A DNA stretch of 64,000 nt from an uncultured Micrococcales bacterium (GTDB taxonomy: Bacteria; Actinomycetota; Actinomycetes; Actinomycetales; Microbacteriaceae): NCBI GenBank assembly GCA_903834635.1, contig CAILJO010000067.1, positions 1 through 64,000 on the forward strand, in the 5' to 3' direction. The first letter of the stretch is position 1. Every line of letters begins with the position of its first letter. Below the pieces are notes generated by a model. The model ran no database searches. It had not been told where the DNA came from and saw only the letters and a program-made list of their open reading frames with translations. Positions 51,583 to 60,916 of this stretch are shown piece after piece. A program made the position numbers and the translations under genes.

Positions 51583-52545
51583 ATGACAAACAGCGCTGAA
51601 GGTTCTTTCAACCTTCCGCTCGCGCGCTCTGCGGTAGACCGGGATTACCTATCTAGGAGTCGCCCAGAGCTTTTTGACGAACTTTGGGCCAACCCCAACA
51701 CCCGAGTTTTGACGATGCTCGATGGAGGAGTTCTTCTTCATGAAAACAACGGCTCGGCCTCAGCAGAGTTAAAACTGTTGCCTGTCGAGGCAGTGCCATC
51801 GGCCAAGTTGAGGGTTTACCTGGGTGTATCTACGCAAAACTCGGCCTTTGAGCCTTCGGGAACACCAATAGTTCTGGCAGTACTTTCAAAAAATGCGGCT
51901 GCGCTGATCGAGCCAGAGTCAAGCAACTGGCATCAATTGCGCAAGACCGGTGCTGGTCTGAGCGATCGAGACGCTGGTCTGTTTGCGCAGGCCTTGGCCC
52001 TAGCAAACTGGCACAATAACCACGAGTATTGCTCTCGTTGCGGAACACCGACGGTTGTTGAGCAAGGTGGTTGGGTGCGCAGGTGTTTCAAAGATGACGT
52101 CGAAAGTTATCCGCGCACGGACCCTGCAGTAATAGTCGCCGTTATTGATGACCAAGATCGTATTTTGCTTGGTTCGCAAGGGGTGTGGGAAGAAAACCGT
52201 TGGTCGATTCTTGCTGGTTTCGTAGAGCCGGGTGAATCGCTTGACGCCGCAGTGACTAGAGAGATGTTTGAAGAGTCCGGGCTAAAGGTCACTCAACCGA
52301 AATACCTGGCAAGCCAATCCTGGCCTTTTCCTTATTCCCTAATGCTGGGTTTCATAGCAAAGGCAGAGGGCGAACAACACCTGAAGGCTGACGGAGTGGA
52401 AATCGAGAAACTCAGATGGTTTTCTCGACAAGAGCTCAAGGCCGAAGCCCTCGAACTTCTGCTTCCAAACCGCATTTCGATAGCTCGTTCCATAATCGAG
52501 CAATGGTATGGCGAAGAGCTAGTCAGCAAATCTGAGGTCGGATGA
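51583..52545 (+). CDS. nudC: NAD(+)/NADH diphosphatase, NudC type
   Basis: 320 residues. It hydrolyses NAD(H) to NMN(H) and AMP and can remove NAD caps from RNA. The Nudix box GFVEPGESLDAAVTREMFEESGL (positions about 214-236) has the catalytic Glu triad, and the NudC hallmark SQSWPFPYSLML lies right after it. The zinc ribbon shows only three cysteines (CSRCG and RRC); the residue where the fourth is expected is Asp (CFKD), so the site is incomplete or uses an acidic ligand. The stop overlaps uvrD2 by 4 nt (ATGA), matching the Rv3199c-Rv3198c arrangement. Confidence 0.92.
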   Translation: MTNSAEGSFNLPLARSAVDRDYLSRSRPELFDELWANPNTRVLTMLDGGVLLHENNGSASAELKLLPVEAVPSAKLRVYLGVSTQNSAFEPSGTPIVLAVLSKNAAALIEPESSNWHQLRKTGAGLSDRDAGLFAQALALANWHNNHEYCSRCGTPTVVEQGGWVRRCFKDDVESYPRTDPAVIVAVIDDQDRILLGSQGVWEENRWSILAGFVEPGESLDAAVTREMFEESGLKVTQPKYLASQSWPFPYSLMLGFIAKAEGEQHLKADGVEIEKLRWFSRQELKAEALELLLPNRISIARSIIEQWYGEELVSKSEVG

Positions 52546-54221
52546 CCACCGATTCGCTTCTCGAGGCGCTCGATCCGGAACAGCGCGAGGCGGCTGAGAC
52601 TTTGCTTGGGCCAGTTTGCATTCTGGCTGGAGCTGGCACCGGAAAAACCAGAACAGTTACGCATCGAATCGCTTATGGCATTGGCGCCGGCTATTACACG
52701 GCAAGCCGAGTCATGGCACTCACCTATACCAACCGCGCGGCAGGTGAACTAAGAGCCAGACTTCGCCAGCTTGGCATCGTTGGTGCCTCAGTCAAGACAT
52801 TTCACGCGGCCGCATTGGCACAGCTTCAGTATTTCTGGCCACAGTTTGCTGGCATACCAGCTCCAATGGTCATTGACTCCAAATCGAAGATCATCGCCCA
52901 GGCCGCAGAATCGCTGAAGTTGAAGTTCGACACAGCCTCGGTTCGCGACATTGCCGCCGAAATAGAGTGGCGCAAGTATTCGATGTTGAGCCTTGATGAT
53001 TATGAAAAAGTTGCCGGCAGCAGGGGGATTGTCGGTGGTCTAAGCGCCGAGATGAACGTCAAACTACAGCGCGCCTATGAAGAAACTAAGGTCTCGCTCA
53101 ATCGCCTTGACTGGGAAGATGTGCTGATTCTCAACTTGGGGTTGTTGCGAGCAGAACCAAGGGCTCTAGCCCACGTTCACCAGCAATACCGGTTCTTTAC
53201 GGTGGATGAGTATCAAGACATTTCGCCGCTTCAGCATGCGCTTCTCGATGCATGGCTTGGCGACCACAACGACATCTGTGTAGTCGGAGATCCGAACCAG
53301 ACGATTTATAGTTTCACGGGCGCTTCAAGTGAGTACTTGCGTAACTTCGCAAATCGGTTTGAAGACACCAAAGTCGTGCAACTAACCAGAAACTACCGTT
53401 CCACTCAAGAGATTGTTGCGTTCGCTAATCGACTCACTGTGAAGTCGAGTGACATGGATCCGCTTGAATCTCAGGGTTCACTCGGATTGCCGCCGACCAT
53501 TCGTTCTCACGCGACGATTGCGGCCGAGGCAAAGTTTGTAGCCAACCAAGTAGCAGAGCGGCTTGCGCAGGGTGCCGCTGCACATGAGATAGCTGTTCTC
53601 TATCGAGTTAATGGTCAGTCAGAGGCTCTCGAAAACGCATTGGGTGATCTGGGCATCGAGTACCAAGTTCGCGGGGGAGAGCGCTTTTTCAACCGCCCCG
53701 AAATTCAAGGTGCGATACAAGCGATTCGCGCGGAGGCAATGTCGTCTTCGGAAAAACCGCTGAACCAAAGCGTCACTGACATAGCCCGTTCTTTTGGATG
53801 GCAACTAAAAGCGCCTAGCGAGCCTGGCGCGGCACTTGATCGCTGGGAGTCGTTGAGCTCGTTGATTCAAATAATTGACGAACTGCCTGAAGGATCAAAC
53901 ATCGTCGATTTCGCAAAAGAATTAGAAGAGCGTCAACGTTCGCAGCATGAACCTCAAAAATCTGCAGTGACCCTCGCCACTATCCATGCCGCAAAAGGCT
54001 TGGAATGGGACATCGTTCACATCGTTGGATTGAACGAAGGGTACTTGCCCATTTCCTATGCTCAAACTGAGTCTGAAGTTGCCGAAGAGTTGAGGCTTTT
54101 GTATGTCGGTGTCACTCGAGCCAAAAAAGAACTCACTTTGAACTACCCGAGCAGCGACATTGATGGCGGACGCTCAAGGCAGGGATCAAGATTCCTGAGT
54201 CTCTTCAAGTCGCGCGACTAA
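52542..54221 (+). CDS. uvrD2: UvrD2-like DNA helicase without HRDC domain
   Basis: 559 residues, superfamily 1A 3'-5' helicase. Walker A GAGTGKTRTVTHR (about 31-43), motif Ib VKTFHAAAL, Walker B FTVDEYQDISPLQHA (about 219-233), motif III GDPNQTIYSFTGA, motif IV LTRNYRSTQEI, motif V ATIHAAKGLEWDIVHIVGL and motif VI LRLLYVGVTRAKKELT are intact. The protein ends just after the motor; mycobacterial UvrD2 continues with an HRDC domain and a tetracysteine module (about 700 residues). The loss of this tail is the main difference; in mycobacteria the C-terminal part helps unwinding. Location after nudC supports orthology. The stop overlaps the convergent ThiF-like gene. Confidence 0.88.
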   Translation: MTTDSLLEALDPEQREAAETLLGPVCILAGAGTGKTRTVTHRIAYGIGAGYYTASRVMALTYTNRAAGELRARLRQLGIVGASVKTFHAAALAQLQYFWPQFAGIPAPMVIDSKSKIIAQAAESLKLKFDTASVRDIAAEIEWRKYSMLSLDDYEKVAGSRGIVGGLSAEMNVKLQRAYEETKVSLNRLDWEDVLILNLGLLRAEPRALAHVHQQYRFFTVDEYQDISPLQHALLDAWLGDHNDICVVGDPNQTIYSFTGASSEYLRNFANRFEDTKVVQLTRNYRSTQEIVAFANRLTVKSSDMDPLESQGSLGLPPTIRSHATIAAEAKFVANQVAERLAQGAAAHEIAVLYRVNGQSEALENALGDLGIEYQVRGGERFFNRPEIQGAIQAIRAEAMSSSEKPLNQSVTDIARSFGWQLKAPSEPGAALDRWESLSSLIQIIDELPEGSNIVDFAKELEERQRSQHEPQKSAVTLATIHAAKGLEWDIVHIVGLNEGYLPISYAQTESEVAEELRLLYVGVTRAKKELTLNYPSSDIDGGRSRQGSRFLSLFKSRD

Positions 54222-55240
54222 CGCAACTTGCATTCGCACTGTTGGTCCTGCGCCCACGTCAGCGGGGCAATTAGTCCTGTTCGATGATCAATCCTGCGAC
54301 CTTCAAAGTGCAATTTTCGCGGGTCATCTAGAAAACTCAACACAGATTCAAGGGCCACTCCTGCGGCCAAGAGAGTCGACTGGCTATCGTCAAGTCGCTC
54401 ATGTCGAAACTGAAGTTGTGTTGCCATGGCAGCCCAATCGGGGTCGAGTTTGAGCTCTTCGGTGTGCCTGCAAACTAAACACGGCGTGATGCCAGGCCTG
54501 ACCAGCGGACTAACCCGGGTTTCTTCGATGCCAAATTCGATCGAGAGATGCGCTGTTCCACCGCGAAGTATCTCGGAGTACTTTGGCGGTGTTGCCAAAT
54601 GGTGTGCAACATAAACGCTCGCCGACAAAGATTTGCTTGGCATGGTAGCAACCGCCAGCCGGCAAGGGTGAGAACCCGACTCAAGGCGTCTGGCCAATGC
54701 GTCACGCCGGGGAGACCCAAGCTCTTTTCCGTCATAGCCCAAAGGGCCAATGTCTTCGATTGCAACTGGTGAGTCATCATTGCAGAAGATTGCGCCAACG
54801 CCCGCCGAGGCTAAACCGAGGGCTAAAACCAATGAAGCTTTATCAGCCGAACCCAGAGCGATCACTCGAGCTGCTCGGGTGCGAAGAACAGTTTGGCCAT
54901 CCGTTCCGGTGTTAAAGCTCGCTCGAATAATCTCCGCGAACGCCTGAGCGACAAAACCTTCAGACAGTTGGCTATCTTTCGCCGGAGCGGTGTCTGTCTC
55001 ACGCAACAAAGCTGGCGCCAACCGGCTGAGCAACTCACCAGTCTCTTGGTCACTTGAACCTATTGAGCGCGAAATTGTTTGTAATGACCCATCGGCAACT
55101 CCGCGATAAAGCAGATTTATGAGTTTTTCTTGCTCGGTACGCATTCCCGAAAGAACTAGCGCTTCTTTTCCGAGGCCGAGTTGCAAGGTGGTTGGAGTTC
55201 TCCAAACCGGAAGGCGAGCGGGGTTGATTCGAATGACCAT
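54218..55240 (-). CDS. ThiF/E1-like protein with TOMM leader-binding similarity
   Basis: 340 residues. The central Rossmann segment (VIALGSADKASLVLALGLASAG, given in part GSADKASLVLALG, then CNDDSPVAIEDIGPLG) and the AHHLATPP/HLSIEFG strands resemble ThiF/E1-type proteins and the leader-binding half of TOMM cyclodehydratases. A CxxC in PCLVCRHTEE (about 265) and the terminal CECKLR would form a structural zinc site. The usual adenylation Arg and the GxGxxG loop are altered (GSADKA), so activity is uncertain. No precursor peptide or YcaO gene is nearby. It corresponds by position to Rv3196-type proteins. Function unknown. Confidence 0.75.
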   Translation of the reverse strand: MVIRINPARLPVWRTPTTLQLGLGKEALVLSGMRTEQEKLINLLYRGVADGSLQTISRSIGSSDQETGELLSRLAPALLRETDTAPAKDSQLSEGFVAQAFAEIIRASFNTGTDGQTVLRTRAARVIALGSADKASLVLALGLASAGVGAIFCNDDSPVAIEDIGPLGYDGKELGSPRRDALARRLESGSHPCRLAVATMPSKSLSASVYVAHHLATPPKYSEILRGGTAHLSIEFGIEETRVSPLVRPGITPCLVCRHTEELKLDPDWAAMATQLQFRHERLDDSQSTLLAAGVALESVLSFLDDPRKLHFEGRRIDHRTGLIAPLTWAQDQQCECKLR

Positions 55241-55300
55241 CCACGAAGTTTGCCCAAAAAGGCCAAACCAGGTAGTTGGTTATCAACAGGTCAAAACGTC

Positions 55301-56626
55301 CTATTCACCCAACAAATCCCGCAAGGCCACATCGATGGCATCTGGTGTTCCATTTGAACGGCGAATTCGCTCAATCAATAGTTGTGGGTTGTCGATTTCG
55401 GCCGCTGTCGGCAAGACATCTGGGTGGTCCCAAAGCCCATCTCTGACCTTGGAACCAAATTCGGCATGCATACTTCGCCACATGGCGACTGCCTCGCGCA
55501 AGCGCCTTGGGCGAAGTTGCAGACCGACCAAAGTGCCGAAGGTCTTCTCGGCCGGTCCACCTTCTGCACGTCTGCGTCGAACTGCCTCAGCCAGCGCGCC
55601 TGCTCGAGGCAACAGCTTGACGGCGTCTTCGGTGACCTGTTCTACCCAGCCGTCAATGAGAGCGAGAAGCGTTTCTATTGATGCAATAGCCCGTTCCTGC
55701 TCTTCTGTTCTGGCAGCAATCATGGCGCCTGAATCGATCGCCTTTCGAAGATCGTCAGGGTTGTTTAGGTCTAGATCTTCCGCGACATCTCGCATCTGTT
55801 CGACATCGATTGAAATATCCGATGCATATGCACTGATTTGAGAAATAACTGCGTCGCGCAGCCAGCGCGCGTGTTTAAAGAGGCGAGCGTAGGCAAGTTC
55901 TCGAACAATCAGATAAATGTAGGCCTGATCACTTTCGACGTCGAAGTTGGCGATGAACTCATCCATATTTTGAGGAACAAGGGCCGGGCGTTCAGGAAAA
56001 ATGGGCAGGCCTATGTCGCCACCGCTTAGAACCTCGCCGCTCAGCTTTCCGAGGGCCTGACCAAGCTGCATGGCAAACATGGCCCCGCCAGCCGAGCGCA
56101 TGAAACGGCCCGCCGTGTTCGAAAGGTTGGATAGTTCTTCGGGAAGGTTATTCTGCAGCGTGTCGGTGAGTGCCGCGGCCATACGTTCGGCCACTGGTTG
56201 GGACATCTGCTGAAACAACCCCAGTGCATCGGCAACCCACATCTCGCGAGTCAAGAGTTTTGGCTCTGAGTTGACTGGTGAAATCACAGTTGCGGCATCG
56301 AGCCAGAGTGAGCCGATCGACATTGCCTGGGTAATGGCGGCGCGTTGTGAATCGCTGGTCGCAAAAGCTCCAGTGCGGGCTATCTGTCGCGCCTGTTCGC
56401 TGGCAACCTTCCAGTTCACGCCGCCTTTGGTGTTTTCAGAACTGTCATTCATGGCACTTTGAAATTGCTGAAACATCGATGCAATGGCAGCGGGGTCATT
56501 TGGCAAGCCAGCGGCTTTGGCCAGTTGAGCTGGATCGATTCCGCCCTGTTTTTCTAAGAAGGCTCGCAACAACTCGGCAAAACCCTCGGGGTCGATGCCT
56601 TCGTTTTCAGATTCGTTTTCGTTCAA
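55301..56626 (-). CDS. DUF2342 zincin-like protein
   Basis: 441 residues, TTG start with GAGGAG upstream. It belongs to the actinobacterial DUF2342/zinc-dependent metalloprotease-like family (Rv3195 type) and is mostly helical. The family's putative metal segment is recognisable as IVRELAYARLFKHARWLR (about 244-261), but the first expected His is Tyr here and no HExxH occurs anywhere. The later LLALIDGWVEQV and LWDHPDVLPTAAEID blocks are family-typical. Protease activity is therefore doubtful in this copy. Divergent from the PDZ/Lon-like protease gene, as in other actinobacteria. Confidence 0.82.
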   Translation of the reverse strand: MNENESENEGIDPEGFAELLRAFLEKQGGIDPAQLAKAAGLPNDPAAIASMFQQFQSAMNDSSENTKGGVNWKVASEQARQIARTGAFATSDSQRAAITQAMSIGSLWLDAATVISPVNSEPKLLTREMWVADALGLFQQMSQPVAERMAAALTDTLQNNLPEELSNLSNTAGRFMRSAGGAMFAMQLGQALGKLSGEVLSGGDIGLPIFPERPALVPQNMDEFIANFDVESDQAYIYLIVRELAYARLFKHARWLRDAVISQISAYASDISIDVEQMRDVAEDLDLNNPDDLRKAIDSGAMIAARTEEQERAIASIETLLALIDGWVEQVTEDAVKLLPRAGALAEAVRRRRAEGGPAEKTFGTLVGLQLRPRRLREAVAMWRSMHAEFGSKVRDGLWDHPDVLPTAAEIDNPQLLIERIRRSNGTPDAIDVALRDLLGE

Positions 56627-56780
56627 GTTCGCTCCTCAAATCAGGTTATCTTTTTCGAGCTCGTTTTCGAGAGTCCAAATCCAACTTCACACCGATGTTC
56701 GCCGACAGCGTCACCTGCGAAAGGGCTAGTAGCGCTTCGGCTAGTCAACGCAGTCATAGGCTTGAACAAGGAGAGTGCTA

Positions 56781-57869
56781 GTGAAATCAGAGTTTGAACC
56801 GCGTCAAGGTCGCAAGTGGCGAAAGCGCCTTGGGGTTGCGCTTTTGGGTTTCTCATTTCTTGCCATAGTGGCGGCTTTTCTAACCCCAGCCCCTTATGTA
56901 ATTGAGAGCCCTGGTCCGGTCTTTAACGTGCTCGGCACTCTAGACAGCCACCAAATCATCACCGTGACTGGCGCTAAAACTTATGCCTCCACGGGTCAGC
57001 TCGATGCCCTCACAGTAAATGAACGTGGAACACCAAACCAACTTCCAAGTTGGGGTGAAGTCGCGGCGGCTTATCTGAATCCTGACGAAGTTCTTATTCC
57101 GATTGAACAGATGTTTGGCCCGAACACCACGACAGACCAGGTCAACAAAATGGTCACCAAGATGATGCTCGACTCGCAACGCGATGCTGTCGCTGTTGGC
57201 TTAAAAAAGTCAGGCGTCAGTTATGAGTCTTGGATTGCCGTTGATGGAATCAAAAAAGGCAGCCCAGCAGATGGCGTCTTCCTGCCTGACGACAAAATTA
57301 TTTCGGTCAATGGAGCGTTTCCCAAGTCTCTTGAGGATATGACCTCGACCATCTCTAAGTTGAACGGCAAACCCGTGGCCATAGAACTTGAGCGTGCAAA
57401 AAAGCTGATGGCTGTTGAAATCACACCGGTCAAAGATGCCGCCAGCGGCAAATGGCGCGTTGGGCTGTTCATCAGTTATCGATACACCTTTCCCTTCAAT
57501 GTGAAGGTCGATCTCGGCAACGTTACGGGCCCAAGCGCGGGCATGATGTTCACGCTGGGTATCATCGAAAAACTTGGCCCAAAAAGCCTCACCGGCGGGC
57601 AACATATCGCAGGAACGGGCACCATCGATGCCGCCGGAAATGTTGGACCAATCGGCGGCATTCAGTTGAAAATGAAGGGCGCCTCGAGGGCCGGCGCGAA
57701 GTTCTTTTTAGCCCCTCGCGATAACTGCGACGAGATCGTGGGCCACATTCCGGCTGGCATGCAAGTTGTTACCGTTCAAAACATCGACGATGCCTTGCAG
57801 GCGTTGGCCCCGCTTGAACAAGGCAAGAGTTTGCCGACTGCTTCGCCACTCGGTTGCCCTTCGCCTTAG
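56781..57869 (+). CDS. Membrane-anchored PDZ/Lon-like serine protease
   Basis: 362 residues from GTG 56781, placed 7 nt after AAGGAG; GTG 56775 would leave only one base. A basic N-terminus precedes one membrane helix (LGVALLGFSFLAIVAAFLT, about 16-34), so the rest is outside. A PDZ domain (KKGSPADGVFLPDDKIISVNG, about 155-175 in parts) is followed by a Lon (S16) protease domain with the catalytic Ser in VTGPSAGMMFTLG (about 249-261) and Lys in IQLKMKGASRAGA (about 293-305). Same class as Rv3194c and B. subtilis YlbL. A role in envelope protein quality control or sporulation-independent signalling is inferred. UPF0182 follows 68 nt later. Confidence 0.9.
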   Translation: MKSEFEPRQGRKWRKRLGVALLGFSFLAIVAAFLTPAPYVIESPGPVFNVLGTLDSHQIITVTGAKTYASTGQLDALTVNERGTPNQLPSWGEVAAAYLNPDEVLIPIEQMFGPNTTTDQVNKMVTKMMLDSQRDAVAVGLKKSGVSYESWIAVDGIKKGSPADGVFLPDDKIISVNGAFPKSLEDMTSTISKLNGKPVAIELERAKKLMAVEITPVKDAASGKWRVGLFISYRYTFPFNVKVDLGNVTGPSAGMMFTLGIIEKLGPKSLTGGQHIAGTGTIDAAGNVGPIGGIQLKMKGASRAGAKFFLAPRDNCDEIVGHIPAGMQVVTVQNIDDALQALAPLEQGKSLPTASPLGCPSP

Positions 57870-57937
57870 CAGACACTGCATCCGAGCCAAAAAATCGCTT
57901 CAACCGCTAGTTTTATAGAAGAACCTTTGGGAGAAAA

Positions 57938-60799
57938 ATGACATCACCTAGAACCGCAAACCGCAAAAAGAAGCCTTTTAGCCCGGCAAGAATCGCCACG
58001 CTGATTGTCGTGCTCATCGGCGCGGCACTGCTTGCAAGTGCAGGTTTCTACACCGACGTTCTCTGGTACACGCAACTGGGTTATTCGAGCGTGTTCTTCA
58101 CCCAGATTTGGGCAAAACTGGTGATGTTTGCCATCGGTGCGCTGACCATGGGCGGTTTGGTGGGGATCTCAACCTGGCTTGCCAATCGAACTCGTCCGAT
58201 TTACGCCAAACCTGCCCAGCCAAACGATCCTTTGGCGCAGTTTCGCGAAGTCTTTACGCAAATGCGCAAGGCGATTTTGATCGCTGTTCCAGTGGTCATC
58301 GGTATCTTTGCGGGTCTCACCGCGGTGTCTCACTGGGATGAAGCACTGCTTTACCTCAACGCAACTCCCTCAGGGCAGAAGGACGCACAGTTCGGCCTCG
58401 ATGTCTCGTTCTATCTCTTCAGCCTTCCGTTCTTGCACGCCGCAGTTGGCTTCTTGGCCACCGCAATGTTCATCTCAGCTATCTCGGCCGCGGTGATTCA
58501 CCTGGCAAACGGCGGCTTGCGTTTCAATGGTCGCAACGGAACCGCATCCAAGGCGGCTCGAATCCAGATTTCGGTGACAGCCGCGATCTTCATGCTTTTC
58601 GAAGCTGCAAGTCTTTGGCTAGACCAGTACAAGACAATGACCTCGCCGTCTGGGCTCTACACCGGTGCGACCTACGCCGATGTCAACGCTCTAATTCCAG
58701 GTCTCGAAATCATGGCCGCGATCGCGATTTTGGTCGCACTTCTTTTTGCTTTCACCGCGGCAGTTGGTCGTTGGCGCTTACCCTTGATGGCAACCGGACT
58801 CATGGTCGTTTCCTCTTTGATTCTTAGCGGCCTTTACCCATGGGTAGTCCAGCAGTTTCAAGTGGTTCCAAACGAGCGCACCCTCGAGTCGGAGTTCATT
58901 AAGCGAAACATCAACGCGACTCTGAAGGCCTACGGTCTTGAAAACATCCAAACTATTAACTACGACGCCAAGACCACAGCTACGAGCGGTGCTCTTCGCC
59001 AAGATGCCGAGACAACTGCGAACATTCGTATCATCGATCCATACGTGGTGTCGGCTTCGTTCCGTCAGCTCGAGCAGTTCAAGCAGTATTACGGCTTCAA
59101 TAGCCACTTGGATGTCGACCGCTACACGGTCAACGGCAAAGTTCAAGACACCGTCTTGGCTGCGCGCGAGCTAAACCAATCTGGTCTCGGTGACTCGCAA
59201 TCTTGGTACAACAACACGATTGTTTACACCCACGGCTATGGTCTGGTTGCCGCCTACGGAAACCAACGTTCAAGCGATGGCCAGCCTGTGTTTTTGCAGT
59301 CGGGTATCCCTTCGACTGGCGCATTGGGCAAGTTTCAACCGCGAATCTACTTCGGCGAGACCTCGCCGGAATACTCGATAGTCGGCGCACCTAAGAGTGT
59401 TGCACCGAAGGAGCTCGATTATCCGGGCGGTGCCAAGGGCGCTGAACAGACCTACACAACCTTTAATGGCAACGGTGGGCCAAAGCTAGATAGCTTCTTG
59501 ACACGCTTGGCTTATGCCTTGAAGTTCAAGAGCGAGCAGATTCTGTTGTCTGACGCAATCAGCAACTCATCTCAGATTCTCTATGACCGCAGCCCAATTC
59601 AACGAGTTCAGGCGGCAGCTCCTTATTTGACTCTCGATGCAGACACCTACCCGGCTGTAGTTGACGGGCACCTGGTTTGGATCGTCGATGGCTTCACCAC
59701 CTCGAACCAATATCCTTATTCTCGAGCCGAATCATTCGATAACGCCATCGTCGATTCATCGGGTGAGACCACCACCGGCAACGGTTCAATCAACTACATT
59801 CGAAACTCGGTCAAGGCGACGGTAGATGCCTACGACGGCAGCGTCAAACTTTATGCCTGGGATTCCAAGGATCCTGTTCTCAAGACTTGGCAGAAGATTT
59901 TTCCAAACACGGTCTTGCCAGTTTCAAAAATGTCTGGTGCTCTGATGAGTCACGTTCGCTATCCTGCCGACTTGTTCAAGGTTCAGCGTGCGATTCTGGG
60001 TCAGTATCACGTGACCGAGGCGGGTGCGTTTTACTCTCAGCAAGACGCTTGGATGACACCGAATGATCCGGTCGATTCGAGCAACGCTCTGCAGCCCCCT
60101 TATTACCTCACTATGAAGACACCTGGAGCTACCGGGTCGGCCTTCTCGCTTTATACGACGTTTATCCCGAGATCAACTGGAGCATCAAGCCGAAACGTGC
60201 TGACTGGTTATTTGGTTGTGAACTCCGATGCCGGCTCGGCGACTGGCCAGGTTTCGAGCGACTACGGAAAGATGAAGTTGCTTAGCTTGCCTCGAACGAC
60301 GATCGTGCCCGGTCCTGGCCAGGTGCAGAACTCGTTCTCGGTCGATCCAGATGTCTCTAGATTGCTCAACCTGCTTCGTCAGGGTTCAACCGTTGTAATC
60401 AACGGAAACTTGCTGACCCTGCCAGTAGGTGGCGGTTTGCTTTATGTGCAGCCGGTCTACATTCAGTCGACGGGTGAAACCTCTTATCCACTCCTCAAGA
60501 AAGTCCTAGTTGCTTTTGGTGACAAGATCGCCTTCGAAGACACCTTGGATGGCGCTTTGAACTCGCTGTTCGGCGGCAATGCCGGAGCGGGCACTGGAGG
60601 TTCAACCGGAACTGGTACAGGCACGGGAACAGGAACTGGCACCGGCGGCAATCAGGCGTTGGCCTCGGCTCTCGCCGACGCTCAACAGGCTCTTGCTGAC
60701 AAGGCGGCGGCATTGAAGATTGGTGACTGGACATCTTATGGTCGAGCCGATAAGGCGCTTCAAGAAGCCATTACAGCTGCCATAAATGCCAGCAAGTAG
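57938..60799 (+). CDS. UPF0182 family large membrane protein
   Basis: 953 residues. Seven or so membrane helices fill the first 310 residues (beginning TLIVVLIGAALLASAGF), followed by a large extracytoplasmic domain of about 600 residues with segments such as NDPVDSSNALQPPYYLTMK, given in part (NALQPPYYLTM). This is the UPF0182 family (Rv3193c), universal in actinobacteria and unknown in function. The C-terminus has a Gly-Thr dipeptide tract before a final Ala-rich helix with a coiled-coil pattern. It ends 36 nt before the initiator tRNA. Context beside the PDZ/Lon-like protease hints at shared envelope work. Confidence 0.92.
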   Translation: MTSPRTANRKKKPFSPARIATLIVVLIGAALLASAGFYTDVLWYTQLGYSSVFFTQIWAKLVMFAIGALTMGGLVGISTWLANRTRPIYAKPAQPNDPLAQFREVFTQMRKAILIAVPVVIGIFAGLTAVSHWDEALLYLNATPSGQKDAQFGLDVSFYLFSLPFLHAAVGFLATAMFISAISAAVIHLANGGLRFNGRNGTASKAARIQISVTAAIFMLFEAASLWLDQYKTMTSPSGLYTGATYADVNALIPGLEIMAAIAILVALLFAFTAAVGRWRLPLMATGLMVVSSLILSGLYPWVVQQFQVVPNERTLESEFIKRNINATLKAYGLENIQTINYDAKTTATSGALRQDAETTANIRIIDPYVVSASFRQLEQFKQYYGFNSHLDVDRYTVNGKVQDTVLAARELNQSGLGDSQSWYNNTIVYTHGYGLVAAYGNQRSSDGQPVFLQSGIPSTGALGKFQPRIYFGETSPEYSIVGAPKSVAPKELDYPGGAKGAEQTYTTFNGNGGPKLDSFLTRLAYALKFKSEQILLSDAISNSSQILYDRSPIQRVQAAAPYLTLDADTYPAVVDGHLVWIVDGFTTSNQYPYSRAESFDNAIVDSSGETTTGNGSINYIRNSVKATVDAYDGSVKLYAWDSKDPVLKTWQKIFPNTVLPVSKMSGALMSHVRYPADLFKVQRAILGQYHVTEAGAFYSQQDAWMTPNDPVDSSNALQPPYYLTMKTPGATGSAFSLYTTFIPRSTGASSRNVLTGYLVVNSDAGSATGQVSSDYGKMKLLSLPRTTIVPGPGQVQNSFSVDPDVSRLLNLLRQGSTVVINGNLLTLPVGGGLLYVQPVYIQSTGETSYPLLKKVLVAFGDKIAFEDTLDGALNSLFGGNAGAGTGGSTGTGTGTGTGTGTGGNQALASALADAQQALADKAAALKIGDWTSYGRADKALQEAITAAINASK
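60590..60648 (+). repeat. Gly-Thr codon repeat in the UPF0182 gene
   Basis: About nine GGN-ACN codon pairs in varied codons, encoding a Gly-Thr linker before the last helix. Synonymous variation shows selection for the peptide rather than simple slippage. Confidence 0.75.
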
Positions 60800-60819
60800 C
60801 AGCCATCGACTTTTCGTGC

Positions 60820-60825
60820 TAAACT
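60820..60825 (+). promoter_or_regulatory. -10 box of the initiator tRNA
   Basis: TAAACT ten bases before the mature tRNA 5' end. Confidence 0.45.
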
Positions 60826-60835
60826 GAAGGTTCGC

Positions 60836-60909
60836 CGCGGGGTGGAGCAGTTCGGTAGCTCGCCGGGCTCATAACCCGGAGGTCGTAGGTTCAAATCCTG
60901 CCTCCGCAA
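60836..60909 (+). tRNA. Initiator tRNA-fMet (CAT)
   Basis: A 74-nt cloverleaf. The unpaired C1-A72, the GGG/CCC anticodon-stem pairs and loop CTCATAA (anticodon CAT) identify the initiator. Discriminator A; CCA is not encoded. Confidence 0.96.
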
Positions 60910-60916
60910 CAAGTGA

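Noticed and set aside
54218-54221. Overlap of uvrD2 and ThiF-like stops as a sign of frameshift
   Set aside because: Short convergent overlaps are common in this window (for example 27199-27202, 33351-33354, 50333-50336).
60590-60648. Gly-Thr tract as slippage microsatellite causing phase variation
   Set aside because: Codons are varied rather than identical, so slippage is unlikely and a peptide linker is the simpler reading.
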